A DNA stretch of 43,331 nucleotides from Candidatus Muiribacterium halophilum (GCA_023228995.1 JALOAD010000029.1:1-43331); one strand, 5' to 3'; shown: positions 1 through 9,337, counted from the first letter of the stretch. Program-made: numbers and translations. The notes: a model not told the origin generated them from the letters alone.

Positions 1-2
1 GT

Positions 3-602
3 AGTGGAACTTCTGGTAGTTCTGGTAGTGGTGGATCTTCTGGTACTAGAGGAACTGGTGGAACTTCAGGTAGTTCTGGTAGTAGTGGAACTTCTGGTAG
101 TTCTGGTAGTGGTGGATCTTCTGGTAGTTCTGGTAGTGGTGGATCTTCTGGTAGTTCTGGTAGTGGTGGAACTTCCGGTAGTGGTGGATCATCAGGTAGT
201 TCTGGTAGTGGTGGATCATCAGGTAGTTCTGGTAGTGGTGGAACTTCTGGCACTAGAGGAACTGGTGGAACTTCTGGTAGTTCTGGTAGTAGTGGATCAT
301 CTGGTGTGAATGGTTTTGATGGTATATCTGGAAGTTCAGGTAGTAGTGGATCATCTGGTAGTGGTGGATCATCAGGTAGTGGTGGATCATCAGGTAGTGG
401 TGGATCATCAGGTAGTTCTGGTAGTGGTGGAACTTCTGGCACTAGAGGAACTGGTGGATCATCTGGTAGTTCTGGTAGTGGTGGATCTTCTGGTAGTTCT
501 GGTAGTGGTGGAACTTCTGGTACTAGAGGAACTGGTGGAACTTCCGGTAGTTCTGGTAGTAGTGGAACTTCTGGTAGTTCTGGAACTTCTGGATCAAGTG
601 GC
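3..602 (+). repeat. Collagen-like minisatellite, fibre gene 1
   Basis: Short units such as ggtagttctggtagtggt and ggaacttctggtactaga recur head to tail for 600 bases and continue upstream of the window. They encode Gly-X-Y triplets with Ser, Thr, Gly and Arg in place of proline. The other forward frames also stay open over long stretches, producing Val/Leu-rich shadow frames that are not genes. Nearly identical units recur in the gene at 6914. Confidence 0.9.
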
Positions 603-2555
603 TTACTTTCACTAACTGGTACGACTAATAATGGTGTAATAACATTAAATGGAACTGCACCAAATGGAACAGTTGAATCTAATTTAACATTTGATGGAAA
701 TACATTATCAGTTATTGGAAATATAAACTTAAATGGAAATAGTATTAATAATGGTGGATTTGATGTAGTAACTTCATTGCCTACTACTAATAATTTTGAT
801 GGAAGACAAGTTACCTATGAAGGTAGAAGCTATATTTGGGATGGAACCAAATACATTAATAATGAGAACTACTTTGCAGAAACTGGTGCTTCTGATACAG
901 CAGGGAGATGGACTGTTAATATTCCTGGCATAACAGAATTATATAATGGGTTACAGATTAAGATTGTACTGAAGACTTCTTATAATTCAACTTATAATAC
1001 TCTTAATATAAATGGACTTGGTCAGCAATTAGTTTGGTATCGTGTAGGTTCAAGGTTAACTTCTCATTTCTCAATTAATAGTATATTAAACCTAACATAT
1101 TATTCAGAAGCTGGGTCATATTCTACTTTTACAGGAGGTTGGGTAGTTGATTACTCTTATTATATTGATACTATTACAGAGAATGCAATATCTCAATTTA
1201 GACCTTTAGCTGGAGAAGTAAGTAATGCTTATAAGCTTGGGATGCTTGGTTTGGATGATAAATTTTATCCTTTCACCAGAGAGTCAGGAACAGGAACTAC
1301 TAAGACAGTTCAGAATACAGCTTTCAAACTCAATTCTCCTATATTGTATGATAGTGGTTCATCAGCGACTGCTGCAGGTTCATATATGAGTACCATTAGA
1401 ACGATGTCATATATGTCTACTCTTTTGTATACTTTAAATCAAACTTTCCCAGCTTATACCGACTTATATTTAGTCGGAACTGCTAACGTAGACAATAACA
1501 CTTTTGTATTAGATAACTCTTCATCCACATCTTGGTGTACTAATACTCTACCTACAACAGATAATGGGAAGGCGTATATGTATTTAGGTAAGACATACTC
1601 TTCAGGTTCTACTATGCACCTTTTTGAATGGCATCCTGTATACTATTTTAAAGATGGGGCTTTAAGAGTTTATAATCCTAATTATATTTCTCCAAGTGAT
1701 ATAATTAATAAACTAAAAACAGTAGATGGAACAGGTAGTGGATTAGATGCAGATTTGTTGGATGGAAAACACTCTAATGAATTTATCACTTCTGAAGATT
1801 TTGAGACAAATCAATTATATACACCCACACTTAATCCTACTTGGTCAATATTAAAATATGATAATTCACCTTCTGGTATATCAGCTACATCAAGTGCTAT
1901 TACATTAGAATATGGTTATAAACCTTCTGCTACTGTTCAAGCAAAATGGACACAACCAACTGGTTATAATACACCTGAGAGAAGTGATGGTTTATGTGGT
2001 GTTTATGATATACCAAATGGTTTGGCTATTAATACATATACGAGTCCAGTTGCTAGTATACCATATGCAACATATTTCACTCCATTAAATCCAACAATTT
2101 CTATTAAATCAATAGTTGTTTGGACTATTTATGCTACAAAGAGAGGTATCACAGTGAGTGGCAATAAATTAATTTTACCAGCTGGGGATATATCAACATC
2201 AGCTTCACTATCAGTAACTTATCAATTACCTATTTATTATGGTTTAGTGACTACTTCTTCTATGACTGAAATTATAATAAAAGGACTTACTTCATTATTA
2301 AAAAATTGTAGTACTGGATCTAAAACATTTTCACCTAATATTAATGCAAGTGATTCTCAATATTGGGTATATGCTTACCCATCAGCTTGGGGAACTTTAT
2401 CAAACATTTCTAATGCAGATGGAGATTGGACAGCAGCTTTTACAGATAGTACATTGAATATAACAAGTTCAAATACAGCATTACAAACTGAATATAGATA
2501 TTATATTACAATTAATAAGGGAGCATTTAAGAATAAAATAATAAATTTTAGTTAA
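3..2555 (+). CDS. Collagen-like tail fibre protein, 5' end outside window
   Basis: The reading frame is open from the first bases of the window, so the true start lies upstream; about 850 residues are visible. The GTG at 306 is an internal valine codon, not a start. The first 200 residues are Gly-Ser/Thr collagen-like repeats (GSSGSGG, GTRGTGG). After them come a beta-rich segment (LSLTGTTNNGVITLNGT) and a long globular part. Around bases 1722-1785 the motif LDADLLDGKHSNEF appears, a signature seen in many phage tail fibres next to the receptor-binding tip. The last 250 residues are beta-rich and may form the tip domain. The family assignment is inferred from this motif, the repeats and the fibre genes that follow. 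The next gene starts 4 bases downstream, suggesting one transcript. The repeat DNA is visibly richer in G than the surroundings. Confidence 0.8.
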   Translation, partial: SGTSGSSGSGGSSGTRGTGGTSGSSGSSGTSGSSGSGGSSGSSGSGGSSGSSGSGGTSGSGGSSGSSGSGGSSGSSGSGGTSGTRGTGGTSGSSGSSGSSGVNGFDGISGSSGSSGSSGSGGSSGSGGSSGSGGSSGSSGSGGTSGTRGTGGSSGSSGSGGSSGSSGSGGTSGTRGTGGTSGSSGSSGTSGSSGTSGSSGLLSLTGTTNNGVITLNGTAPNGTVESNLTFDGNTLSVIGNINLNGNSINNGGFDVVTSLPTTNNFDGRQVTYEGRSYIWDGTKYINNENYFAETGASDTAGRWTVNIPGITELYNGLQIKIVLKTSYNSTYNTLNINGLGQQLVWYRVGSRLTSHFSINSILNLTYYSEAGSYSTFTGGWVVDYSYYIDTITENAISQFRPLAGEVSNAYKLGMLGLDDKFYPFTRESGTGTTKTVQNTAFKLNSPILYDSGSSATAAGSYMSTIRTMSYMSTLLYTLNQTFPAYTDLYLVGTANVDNNTFVLDNSSSTSWCTNTLPTTDNGKAYMYLGKTYSSGSTMHLFEWHPVYYFKDGALRVYNPNYISPSDIINKLKTVDGTGSGLDADLLDGKHSNEFITSEDFETNQLYTPTLNPTWSILKYDNSPSGISATSSAITLEYGYKPSATVQAKWTQPTGYNTPERSDGLCGVYDIPNGLAINTYTSPVASIPYATYFTPLNPTISIKSIVVWTIYATKRGITVSGNKLILPAGDISTSASLSVTYQLPIYYGLVTTSSMTEIIIKGLTSLLKNCSTGSKTFSPNINASDSQYWVYAYPSAWGTLSNISNADGDWTAAFTDSTLNITSSNTALQTEYRYYITINKGAFKNKIINFS

Positions 2556-2559
2556 AATT

Positions 2560-3417
2560 ATGGCATATAAAGAATTTGGTGCAACTATTGCACCCGCAAA
2601 TATATCAGGCACAGGTTTTCCAATTGCAATGGGAAGTCATATCGGAGGAGGTAGAACCATAAATGATAAAAGTAACTTAAAATTATGGCAATTATTAGGT
2701 GATGGTGTTAATATAACTGAACAAAAAGCAAATGCAATTGGACAAATTTGGTATGATAGATCTGATGGTAAATATTATAAACTAACTGGATTCACTGGTG
2801 ATATTCCAAATTGGGTTGAATATTTAGATACATCAAATATAAATGGTACAACTAATTATGTTACTAAATTTACTGGTACAAACTCAATTGGTAATAGTTT
2901 AATTTACGATAATGGGACTAATGTTGGTATCGGGACTACAAATCCTAATAACAGATTAACTATAATCAGTGGAGATAATAAAGATACTGGACCTATATTA
3001 AATTTAAGTGGTGATTCAGTAAATCAAGTTGAGAGTGGTAGGATTAGATTCAGTGAAACTATAATAACTAGTTCAAATTATCAAGGTGCTTTTATTCATT
3101 ATAATGGTGCTTCTAATGTGTTTAATATAGGTGTTCATGAAGCATCAAATGGTCTAACTACAAGTGACTTAAATTCAATTGTTATTACTCGTTCAAATGG
3201 AGATGTTAATATAGGTAATTCTTCAATGTATGTAAAATATGGTGGTAATGTTGGTATTGGTACAACTTCACCATATGAAAAACTTGAAGTAGTTGGTAAT
3301 ATCGAAACAGATCATATTAAATTAAATAATTCTGTTACATTTTTAGATAATAGTGCAGAAAAGGGGGGTATGAGATATAATATTATAAATAAAACAATTG
3401 AATTCTTTTTTATATAA
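2560..3417 (+). CDS. Tail fibre protein with GIGTT repeats
   Basis: A 285-residue protein. Two copies of the motif NVGIGTTxPxxxL (around residues 122 and 228, the second followed by EVVGNIETDHIKL) are typical of phage tail fibre shafts and of proteins carrying an S74 self-cleaving chaperone. No S74 catalytic domain follows here; the protein ends soon after at a short beta-rich tail (YNIINKTIEFFFI). The N-terminal part (GATIAPANISGTGFPIAMGSHIGGG) and the WYDRSDGKYYKLTG segment resemble virion surface proteins. It begins 4 bases after the previous stop and ends 9 bases before the next start, so it probably belongs to the same operon. No recognisable ribosome binding site precedes the ATG, as is common in Bacteroidetes. 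Role as a fibre is inference from motif and position. Confidence 0.7.
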   Translation: MAYKEFGATIAPANISGTGFPIAMGSHIGGGRTINDKSNLKLWQLLGDGVNITEQKANAIGQIWYDRSDGKYYKLTGFTGDIPNWVEYLDTSNINGTTNYVTKFTGTNSIGNSLIYDNGTNVGIGTTNPNNRLTIISGDNKDTGPILNLSGDSVNQVESGRIRFSETIITSSNYQGAFIHYNGASNVFNIGVHEASNGLTTSDLNSIVITRSNGDVNIGNSSMYVKYGGNVGIGTTSPYEKLEVVGNIETDHIKLNNSVTFLDNSAEKGGMRYNIINKTIEFFFI

Positions 3418-3426
3418 TTATAGTAT

Positions 3427-6400
3427 ATGGGGTTAATAGCATATTATCCATTTAAGAATGGAAGTTTAGAAAATTTAGTCGGAGTTGGTGGTAACGCTAA
3501 TAATAATGGTGCATTATTTAATAACACATTAGGCAAAGATAGTTATTATTTTAATAATGGAAGTACTACTTATATAAACCATTTGGGAATAAATATTCCA
3601 CAAGTTTGTTCATTCTCAGCTTGGAATTATCAAACAAATACATCAGGTCAGATGCTATTTTATGTCTATGATGGTGGTGGGTTTGTTGGTGTGTATTTTT
3701 CAGGGATTAATATATACTGGAATACTGGAGATGGTAGTAATAACCCATTTAGAAAGAATGGAGTAAATGTAACAGCACCAACATTAAATGAATGGCATCA
3801 TTATGTAATAACATGTAGTACAACTGAAATAATGTTGTATATTGATGGAATATATGTGGGTAGTACAATAACATATAGAAATCCAGCTAGGGCTAATATA
3901 GTTATTGGCAATTATCAAACACTGAGTGGTTATCCTAACAGTGGATATATAGCAAATTTCAGAATATACAACCACACTTTATCACCAAATGAAGTAACTA
4001 ATTTATACAAAAATCATAGTTCTGAAAATAATGTTAGTTTAATAGCACATTATCCATTGAATGGTGATACTGATGATTATAGCAGTAATGGATTTAATGC
4101 TACAAATAGTGGTGCTATTATTGATAATAATGGAAAGATTGGAAAATGTTATAGTTTTGATGGTGCACAAATGACTACCACAATCCCATTTTCTTCATAT
4201 GATCCTGCTTTAACTAATTCAACGATGTCATGTTGGTTATACATAAAGAACTTAACAAATTTTATACCAACTATACCATTTACCACTACTGGTAAAAAAG
4301 CAACAGAAAATATAATTGGATACAGTTCATATGGTGGTTTAGCAATTTCTTTAGAGTATACTGAGGCTGGTTTATTATCATTATATTTCAGTTATAGATC
4401 ATCTATTAGTTCTACTGGTGTTGTTTACAATAACGTTTTAACTGAAAAATGGTACCATTTGGCTGGTGTTATTGAAAATGATATAATTAAATTTTATATT
4501 AATGGCATATTGATTGGGACTTCTAATATAAGTACTATTAAAAATGTTTGGACAGATACTCGTAATTTTAGTATATCTTTACCACGAGTATGGGGTGGTA
4601 ATGGTCCAGCTATTAATTTTCCAACTAAAATAAATGATGTTAGATTATATAATACTGTAATATCTGAAAAGGAGATAAAAGAACTTGCAAAGGCTAAGAT
4701 ACTGCATTATAATTTCAATGACTTTCAAGAACCTACTCAAAACTATGATATACTAACTAATTCAAATTATGTTGGGCAGTCAAATTCTTATGGTAGTTAT
4801 TGCACAATAACAAATGGTAATTATTATGGCAAAGATTGTTATAAAATTGTTTTGAATATACCATCAGGTACAGTTTTTAGTAGCATTAAAAGTGCTTATT
4901 ATAATATGACTTCTACGAATTTGGTTACAAAAGGATTTGTAAATGGAGATTGGGTTACAAGAAGTTTTGATGTTTATATAGAATGTCATAATGATATAAA
5001 TTACACAAGACCACATCTTAGTATAGAAGGTAATTCTACAAGTAAATCTTATAATCAAATAGATAAAACCAAATTAGGAACTTGGCAAAGAGTTTCTTGT
5101 ACAAGTCAGATAGTAGATATAACACAACAAAATAATTATTTATTCTATGTTGCACGGCATATTGCAGGTACAACTACAACTGATCTTAGTTTTGTGATTT
5201 ATGTGTGTAATGTACAATTGGAAAAAAAATCTTATGCTACACCTTACGTTCCAACTTCTCGTACTGGTCAAGTACAAGATAGTTCAGGATATAGAAACCA
5301 TGCAGATATATTAGCAACTAAAACTCCACAATGGACAGAACTTTCTAAAATAGGTACTGGGTGTTATTATTGGGGAACTGATAAAATTAGGTCAATTACA
5401 CAATCTATAAATGTTCCCACTGATACTATAACCATGAATTGTTGGTTCAAGGTAAAAACACCGACAACAGCAGGTTTCACATCATATCATATGCCAATGG
5501 CTATAAATTCAAGTTATCATGAAATGGGTATTAGTTCTTCTGGTGCATTAAGAGTTGGTTTTTATTTAAGTGGAACTCGTTATGTAAATAATCATGGTAG
5601 TGGATTATTGGATGGTAATTGGCATATGCTAACTACAGTATATGATGGAACTTCTAAAAAGGGGTATATTGATGGTGTTTTAGTGGGGAATATTGCTACA
5701 GGTGGAACTCTAACATCAGGAACACAAACATTACGAATTGGTGAATATACAAATAATGATTATGGTAACAAAGATGCATATCAGGATGATGTGAGAATTT
5801 ATGCTACTGCTTTATCACAAGAAGATATTACTGAACTTTATGAAGTAGGGCAACAAATTCATAATACAGGTATATTAGAAACTAATGAAGTAATTGAAAA
5901 TGGTTATTATCATAATTTGATTCAATATAATAAATGGGTTGAGGGAACTTTTTCATATACTAATAATTGGTTATCTTATTCAACTCAGTCACCTCAATAT
6001 ACTTCTAATTTAATATATAGTGTGAATCCCTTTGGTCAAAATGATATAATATATGAGAATAAAGCAGTTGATAATTTTACTTTTGTGAGTAATCGATCAT
6101 TTGGCATTAGAGCAAATCCTTTAGAATCTTTAGATAATACAAAAAAATATAGGGTATCAAGTTGGGTTTATATAGATCCAAGTACTACTGGTACATATCT
6201 ATATCAGGGATATGTTGGTTCTATATGTAATTTTAATACAACTAATAGTAACACTAATCCATATTATAGTATATTGACACATACTGCTGTAAATAAAGGC
6301 ATTTGGTTACTTGTAGTGGCGTTTATCTATCCATATGGTTCAACATCTAATGTTAATGAAGGAGCTCGATATAGAATTGATGGTACTATACATTCTACAA

Positions 6401-6873
6401 CAACAGCATTTAATTGGAATTCTATTACTTCATTTTATTTAAGATATATGTTCAATTATCAATATGGTAATGTAACTGCAAATCAATATACATTAATGTA
6501 TCGACCAAGACTAGACTTATGTGATGGCACTGAACCTACTATAGAAGATTTATTAAAGGGCTATGATCATAAACCATTTCCTCTTATCCAACCAGAATTT
6601 TCTGAACAACATTATACTTATACTAATAAATATAAAGAAGCATTTACAACTGGTATTACATTTATTCGAGATGATAGTGAAGTATCTCAACAATTATATT
6701 GTGATTATTTTGAAGGTGAAGTATATGCTAAAACTCTATCAGGAACATTCGTAGTAAAAGGAACTATATTTACTACAATCGCACAAAAGATTGATATAAA
6801 TCAATTCTATGATAGAGTTGTAGCTAATATAGACAACAATATAATATATGTAAATAAATTAATTGAAAACTAA
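3427..6873 (+). CDS. Multi-domain LamG-like adhesin / tail fibre
   Basis: An 1148-residue protein built mainly from concanavalin-A-like (LamG) jelly-roll domains. Domain one is residues 1-197 (IAYYPFKNGSLEN; WHHYVIT; IDGIYVG; IANFRIYNHTLSPNEV). Domain two is about 200-425 (IAHYPLNGDTDDYSSNG; WYHLAGV; INDVRLYNTVISEKEI). A further LamG copy is about 610-810 (DSSGYRNHADI; WHMLTTVYDG; DDVRIYATALSQEDI). Between and after these lie jelly-roll-like segments (about 440-610 and 830-1148), possibly carbohydrate-binding. LamG proteins of this kind bind glycans, so a receptor-binding role on the virion is likely, but the ligand cannot be read from sequence. There is no signal peptide, which fits a phage structural protein rather than a secreted host enzyme. 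No catalytic motif was seen. Confidence 0.75.
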   Translation: MGLIAYYPFKNGSLENLVGVGGNANNNGALFNNTLGKDSYYFNNGSTTYINHLGINIPQVCSFSAWNYQTNTSGQMLFYVYDGGGFVGVYFSGINIYWNTGDGSNNPFRKNGVNVTAPTLNEWHHYVITCSTTEIMLYIDGIYVGSTITYRNPARANIVIGNYQTLSGYPNSGYIANFRIYNHTLSPNEVTNLYKNHSSENNVSLIAHYPLNGDTDDYSSNGFNATNSGAIIDNNGKIGKCYSFDGAQMTTTIPFSSYDPALTNSTMSCWLYIKNLTNFIPTIPFTTTGKKATENIIGYSSYGGLAISLEYTEAGLLSLYFSYRSSISSTGVVYNNVLTEKWYHLAGVIENDIIKFYINGILIGTSNISTIKNVWTDTRNFSISLPRVWGGNGPAINFPTKINDVRLYNTVISEKEIKELAKAKILHYNFNDFQEPTQNYDILTNSNYVGQSNSYGSYCTITNGNYYGKDCYKIVLNIPSGTVFSSIKSAYYNMTSTNLVTKGFVNGDWVTRSFDVYIECHNDINYTRPHLSIEGNSTSKSYNQIDKTKLGTWQRVSCTSQIVDITQQNNYLFYVARHIAGTTTTDLSFVIYVCNVQLEKKSYATPYVPTSRTGQVQDSSGYRNHADILATKTPQWTELSKIGTGCYYWGTDKIRSITQSINVPTDTITMNCWFKVKTPTTAGFTSYHMPMAINSSYHEMGISSSGALRVGFYLSGTRYVNNHGSGLLDGNWHMLTTVYDGTSKKGYIDGVLVGNIATGGTLTSGTQTLRIGEYTNNDYGNKDAYQDDVRIYATALSQEDITELYEVGQQIHNTGILETNEVIENGYYHNLIQYNKWVEGTFSYTNNWLSYSTQSPQYTSNLIYSVNPFGQNDIIYENKAVDNFTFVSNRSFGIRANPLESLDNTKKYRVSSWVYIDPSTTGTYLYQGYVGSICNFNTTNSNTNPYYSILTHTAVNKGIWLLVVAFIYPYGSTSNVNEGARYRIDGTIHSTTTAFNWNSITSFYLRYMFNYQYGNVTANQYTLMYRPRLDLCDGTEPTIEDLLKGYDHKPFPLIQPEFSEQHYTYTNKYKEAFTTGITFIRDDSEVSQQLYCDYFEGEVYAKTLSGTFVVKGTIFTTIAQKIDINQFYDRVVANIDNNIIYVNKLIEN

Positions 6874-6913
6874 TTTTTTTATATATAGATAAATATAAAA
6901 TTAAAAATTATAT

Positions 6914-8143
6914 ATGGCAGATTTAGGACCAACTAATATAGAAGGTAATTTAGTTATAAAAAATCAAACATATACACCAAATATGTCTTCAGGTGGTACT
7001 TCATCAAGAGTTGTTGTATTAGATGATGATGGGATATTAAGATATAAAATAAATGCATCTAGTTCTGGTTCATCTGGTAGTGGTGGAACTTCTGGTACTA
7101 GAGGAACAGGTGGAACTTCTGGTAGTTCTGGTAGTGGTGGATCATCAGGTAGTAGTGGTAGTGATGGATCTTCAGGTACTAGAGGAACTGGTGGAACTTC
7201 TGGTAGTGGTGGATCATCAGGTAGTTCTGGTAGTGGTGGAACTTCTGGTAGTTCTGGTAGTGGTGGAACTTCTGGTACTAGAGGAACTGGTGGATCATCT
7301 GGTAGTTCTGGTAGTTCTGGTAGTGGTGGTACTTCTGGTACTAGAGGAACTAGTGGAACTTCTGGTAGTTCTGGAACATCAGGTGATAGAGGACCAATAG
7401 GTAATAGTGGACCAATAGGTCCAATGGGTATAGATGGTGCTGTGTCAGGGAGATGGTTTTTTACAGATAGTTTTGATATTAATGGTACTGAACATTTTAC
7501 TTTAATATACCATAATAATCAAGATTATAGTGATGTTTATATAATTCATATAAATTATACAACATATAATAATATTAATTTTTATGATTGGTTATATCAA
7601 ATTGAATTATATGATCAAAATTCACAGGATATTTATATAACATTAACTAATGTTTATGATAATTCAAATTATGCTATATATAAAATTGATTATGGATCTA
7701 TATCCATGTATGGTAGTACATTTGAAGCTGGTTTAATCTACGTTTCAAGTAATGGTTATTTTCAATTTCCGGCTGATTCTGAATTATTTAGTATATCTTT
7801 TATGGTATGTGGCTTAAATGGAGCTAATGGAGCTAATGGTACTAGTGGTACTTCACAAACAATTAATACAAGTACATATACTACAATTTCAACATCTGGT
7901 GTATTTTATAATAATATTCAATTAAATAATCAAACTCTATCTGTTAATTATTTTAATTCAGTTCATGAAACAGAAGTACATATAATTTCAGTTACTAATT
8001 CTTGCTATATATCGTTGGGTTCATCTGGTGGTAGTTATAAAAGAATAAATTTAGCAAGTTCACAATATTTATTAGCAGGTTCTAAATATATATTGAGTAT
8101 AAAAAATGGAGTAGCTTCATTAGTAACATATGAACAATCTTAA
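6914..8143 (+). CDS. Collagen-like fibre protein
   Basis: A 409-residue protein. Residues 1-48 form a short head (MADLGPTNIEGNLVIKNQTY, then RVVVLDDDGILRYK), similar to N-terminal anchors in Bacteroidetes phage fibres. Residues 49-175 are Gly-X-Y repeats, mostly GSSGSGG and GTRGTGG, ending in a proline-bearing classical stretch (GPIGNSGPIGPMGIDG). Residues 176-300 are a compact Tyr/Asp/Asn-rich domain, then a second short collagen-like piece (GLNGANGANGTSGTS) leads to a beta-rich C-terminal domain. Collagen-like rods between globular ends usually trimerise, so a trimeric fibre is the natural reading. A 40-base AT-only gap separates it from the LamG gene. It shares near-identical repeat DNA with the first gene of the window. 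Confidence 0.78.
   Translation: MADLGPTNIEGNLVIKNQTYTPNMSSGGTSSRVVVLDDDGILRYKINASSSGSSGSGGTSGTRGTGGTSGSSGSGGSSGSSGSDGSSGTRGTGGTSGSGGSSGSSGSGGTSGSSGSGGTSGTRGTGGSSGSSGSSGSGGTSGTRGTSGTSGSSGTSGDRGPIGNSGPIGPMGIDGAVSGRWFFTDSFDINGTEHFTLIYHNNQDYSDVYIIHINYTTYNNINFYDWLYQIELYDQNSQDIYITLTNVYDNSNYAIYKIDYGSISMYGSTFEAGLIYVSSNGYFQFPADSELFSISFMVCGLNGANGANGTSGTSQTINTSTYTTISTSGVFYNNIQLNNQTLSVNYFNSVHETEVHIISVTNSCYISLGSSGGSYKRINLASSQYLLAGSKYILSIKNGVASLVTYEQS
7062..7440 (+). repeat. Collagen-like minisatellite, fibre gene 4
   Basis: Head-to-tail units (ggtagtggtggaacttct, ggtactagaggaactggt) encode Gly-X-Y triplets. Units match those at 3-602 almost base for base, giving two recombination-prone tracts about 6.5 kb apart on the same strand. 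Confidence 0.88.
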
Positions 8144-8158
8144 AAATTAATAATATAT

Positions 8159-9019
8159 ATGAGTCAATTAAGAAATAATATAAATACAACACCAGTGGTA
8201 ACAAGAGGATTAGTAGGTCAATATGATGTTTTATATAATTATGGTACGGGCTATTGGTATGATGGTATTATAGGATCTATTCATAATAAGTATCCACCAT
8301 ATTTAATAAATGCTACTAGTGATTATTTAGAAACTAATCCAAAAGATCTGGATTCATTTTTAGCTATTACAAAATATTCAACATATAATTCAGCTACATT
8401 AACAGCCTCTTTAATAAATGAAAACAAAGGTGCATATATAAGATTACCAGGTGATGGTGCTAATGATCGTTTTGGTTTGATACTTAGAAAATATCATTAT
8501 GGTATGTTAACTTATGAAAACGTGTATCAATCTTTTTTTGGAAATACTATAACCATACAAATGACATTAACATTTGAAGATTTGACAAATAATAAAGGAA
8601 TTTATGGGTTTCATAATCCAGGTATTATTGCTCAATATGTAGGTGGTAATATTGAATTTGGTTATTATCCAGCTGGTTCGCCATATGCAATATCAGTCCC
8701 AGCAACTACTTATTTTGGAGCAAATAGAATTATGAATATAGCACATACATTAACACCAAAACCAGGTAATCAGAAACATATTAATAGATTATATATAAAT
8801 GGCAAACAATATGGTGTAGATCAAGAAATAAATTATATTAGTACATTTTCTACAGGTAATAATTTAATATTTGGTACTAGTTATAATGCTACTAATAGAT
8901 TTATGACTGGTAATATATACAATATTTTATTATATAATACAGCCTTAACATCAGATGAGGTTTATCAAAATTATCTAATTGATAAATTTAGATTTGGTAT
9001 AACTCATTTGGCAAATTAA
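8159..9019 (+). CDS. LamG-like (ConA-fold) tail protein
   Basis: A 286-residue protein that reads as a single LamG/concanavalin-A-like domain with a short head (TRGLVGQYDVLYNYGTG). Typical strand signatures are NTITIQMTLTFEDL in the middle, HINRLYINGKQYG near residue 215 and the closing NIYNILLYNTALTSDEVYQNY, which is the usual C-terminal strand and helix of these domains. No catalytic residues or signal peptide were seen. It lies 15 bases after the collagen-like gene and is the last gene of the fibre cassette; a long non-coding stretch follows. A capping or receptor-binding subunit is plausible. The fold is fairly secure; the role is inferred from position. Confidence 0.72.
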   Translation: MSQLRNNINTTPVVTRGLVGQYDVLYNYGTGYWYDGIIGSIHNKYPPYLINATSDYLETNPKDLDSFLAITKYSTYNSATLTASLINENKGAYIRLPGDGANDRFGLILRKYHYGMLTYENVYQSFFGNTITIQMTLTFEDLTNNKGIYGFHNPGIIAQYVGGNIEFGYYPAGSPYAISVPATTYFGANRIMNIAHTLTPKPGNQKHINRLYINGKQYGVDQEINYISTFSTGNNLIFGTSYNATNRFMTGNIYNILLYNTALTSDEVYQNYLIDKFRFGITHLAN

Positions 9020-9137
9020 AAAAATTATCTATTTATAGTTTATTAAAATTTGTACAAAGTTGTACATTATTAGTTTCTTGCTTCTACTATCAATACATCA
9101 AAAATGATTTACTTAATGTCTACAAATGTAAATTTGG

Positions 9138-9257
9138 GCTAACTCTGTTTAACTAATATATGCTCAAACTTGTACATCCATGTTTTTAATATATCTATTA
9201 AAAAACATGGATGTAGTGCTTAAAAAGCACTCATTGTATAAGTTAAACAGAGTTAGC
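9138..9257. repeat. 17-bp inverted repeat enclosing two hairpins
   Basis: The arm at 9138-9154 (gctaactctgtttaact) is a perfect reverse complement of 9241-9257. Inside are a 14-bp perfect stem (9174-9187 with 9201-9214, extended by 3 bp past a bulge, loop atatct) and a 7-bp stem (9215-9221 with 9225-9231, loop aaa). Either strand would fold into a multi-branched structure. It could be a small RNA, a short non-autonomous mobile element or a recombination site. The left edge, 9134-9147, recurs at 43146-43159. Confidence 0.75.
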
Positions 9258-9291
9258 ACAACTTATATATGTCTATAATTTTATATTTTTA

Positions 9292-9323
9292 CAAATATAC
9301 AAAAAGATTTGCTATTGCATAAA
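9292..9323 (-). promoter_or_regulatory. Possible promoter facing the structured element
   Basis: On the minus strand TATATTTG (9292-9299) matches the Bacteroidetes -7 element exactly. The -33 box at 20 bases spacing is TTTA (9320-9323), one mismatch from TTTG. A transcript from here would run into the inverted-repeat element and no gene. Confidence 0.35.
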
Positions 9324-9337
9324 TCTTTCTTATATTT

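Larger units (their letters stand above)
9020..9337. other. Non-coding stretch with structured element
   Basis: No gene-sized open frame exists on either strand; the longest ATG-started frames are about a dozen codons. It lies between two converging genes (LamG gene and sigma factor). It holds a nested inverted-repeat element (9138-9257), three copies of TTGTACA (near 9050, 9061 and 9170) and a possible minus-strand promoter (9292-9323). No convincing poly-U terminator was seen. Confidence 0.6.

Noticed and set aside
3-602. CRISPR-like or non-coding satellite array
   Set aside because: Units are very short, have no unique spacers and keep a coding frame.
4-615. Val/Leu-rich open frames across the first collagen-like tract
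   Set aside because: They are out-of-frame readings of the Gly-Ser/Thr repeat DNA, which happens to lack stops in this frame; the in-frame collagen reading continues into the fibre domain.
7053-7400. Val/Leu-rich 115-residue frame in the second collagen-like tract
   Set aside because: Same cause: an out-of-frame shadow of the repeats within the gene at 6914.
9138-9257. Simple transcription terminator
   Set aside because: The outer stem is not followed by a T-run on either strand, and the nested stems are far larger than a terminator.
9020-9337. tRNA gene in the structured gap
   Set aside because: The stems are too long and the arrangement does not form a cloverleaf; there is no T-loop or anticodon-arm pattern.
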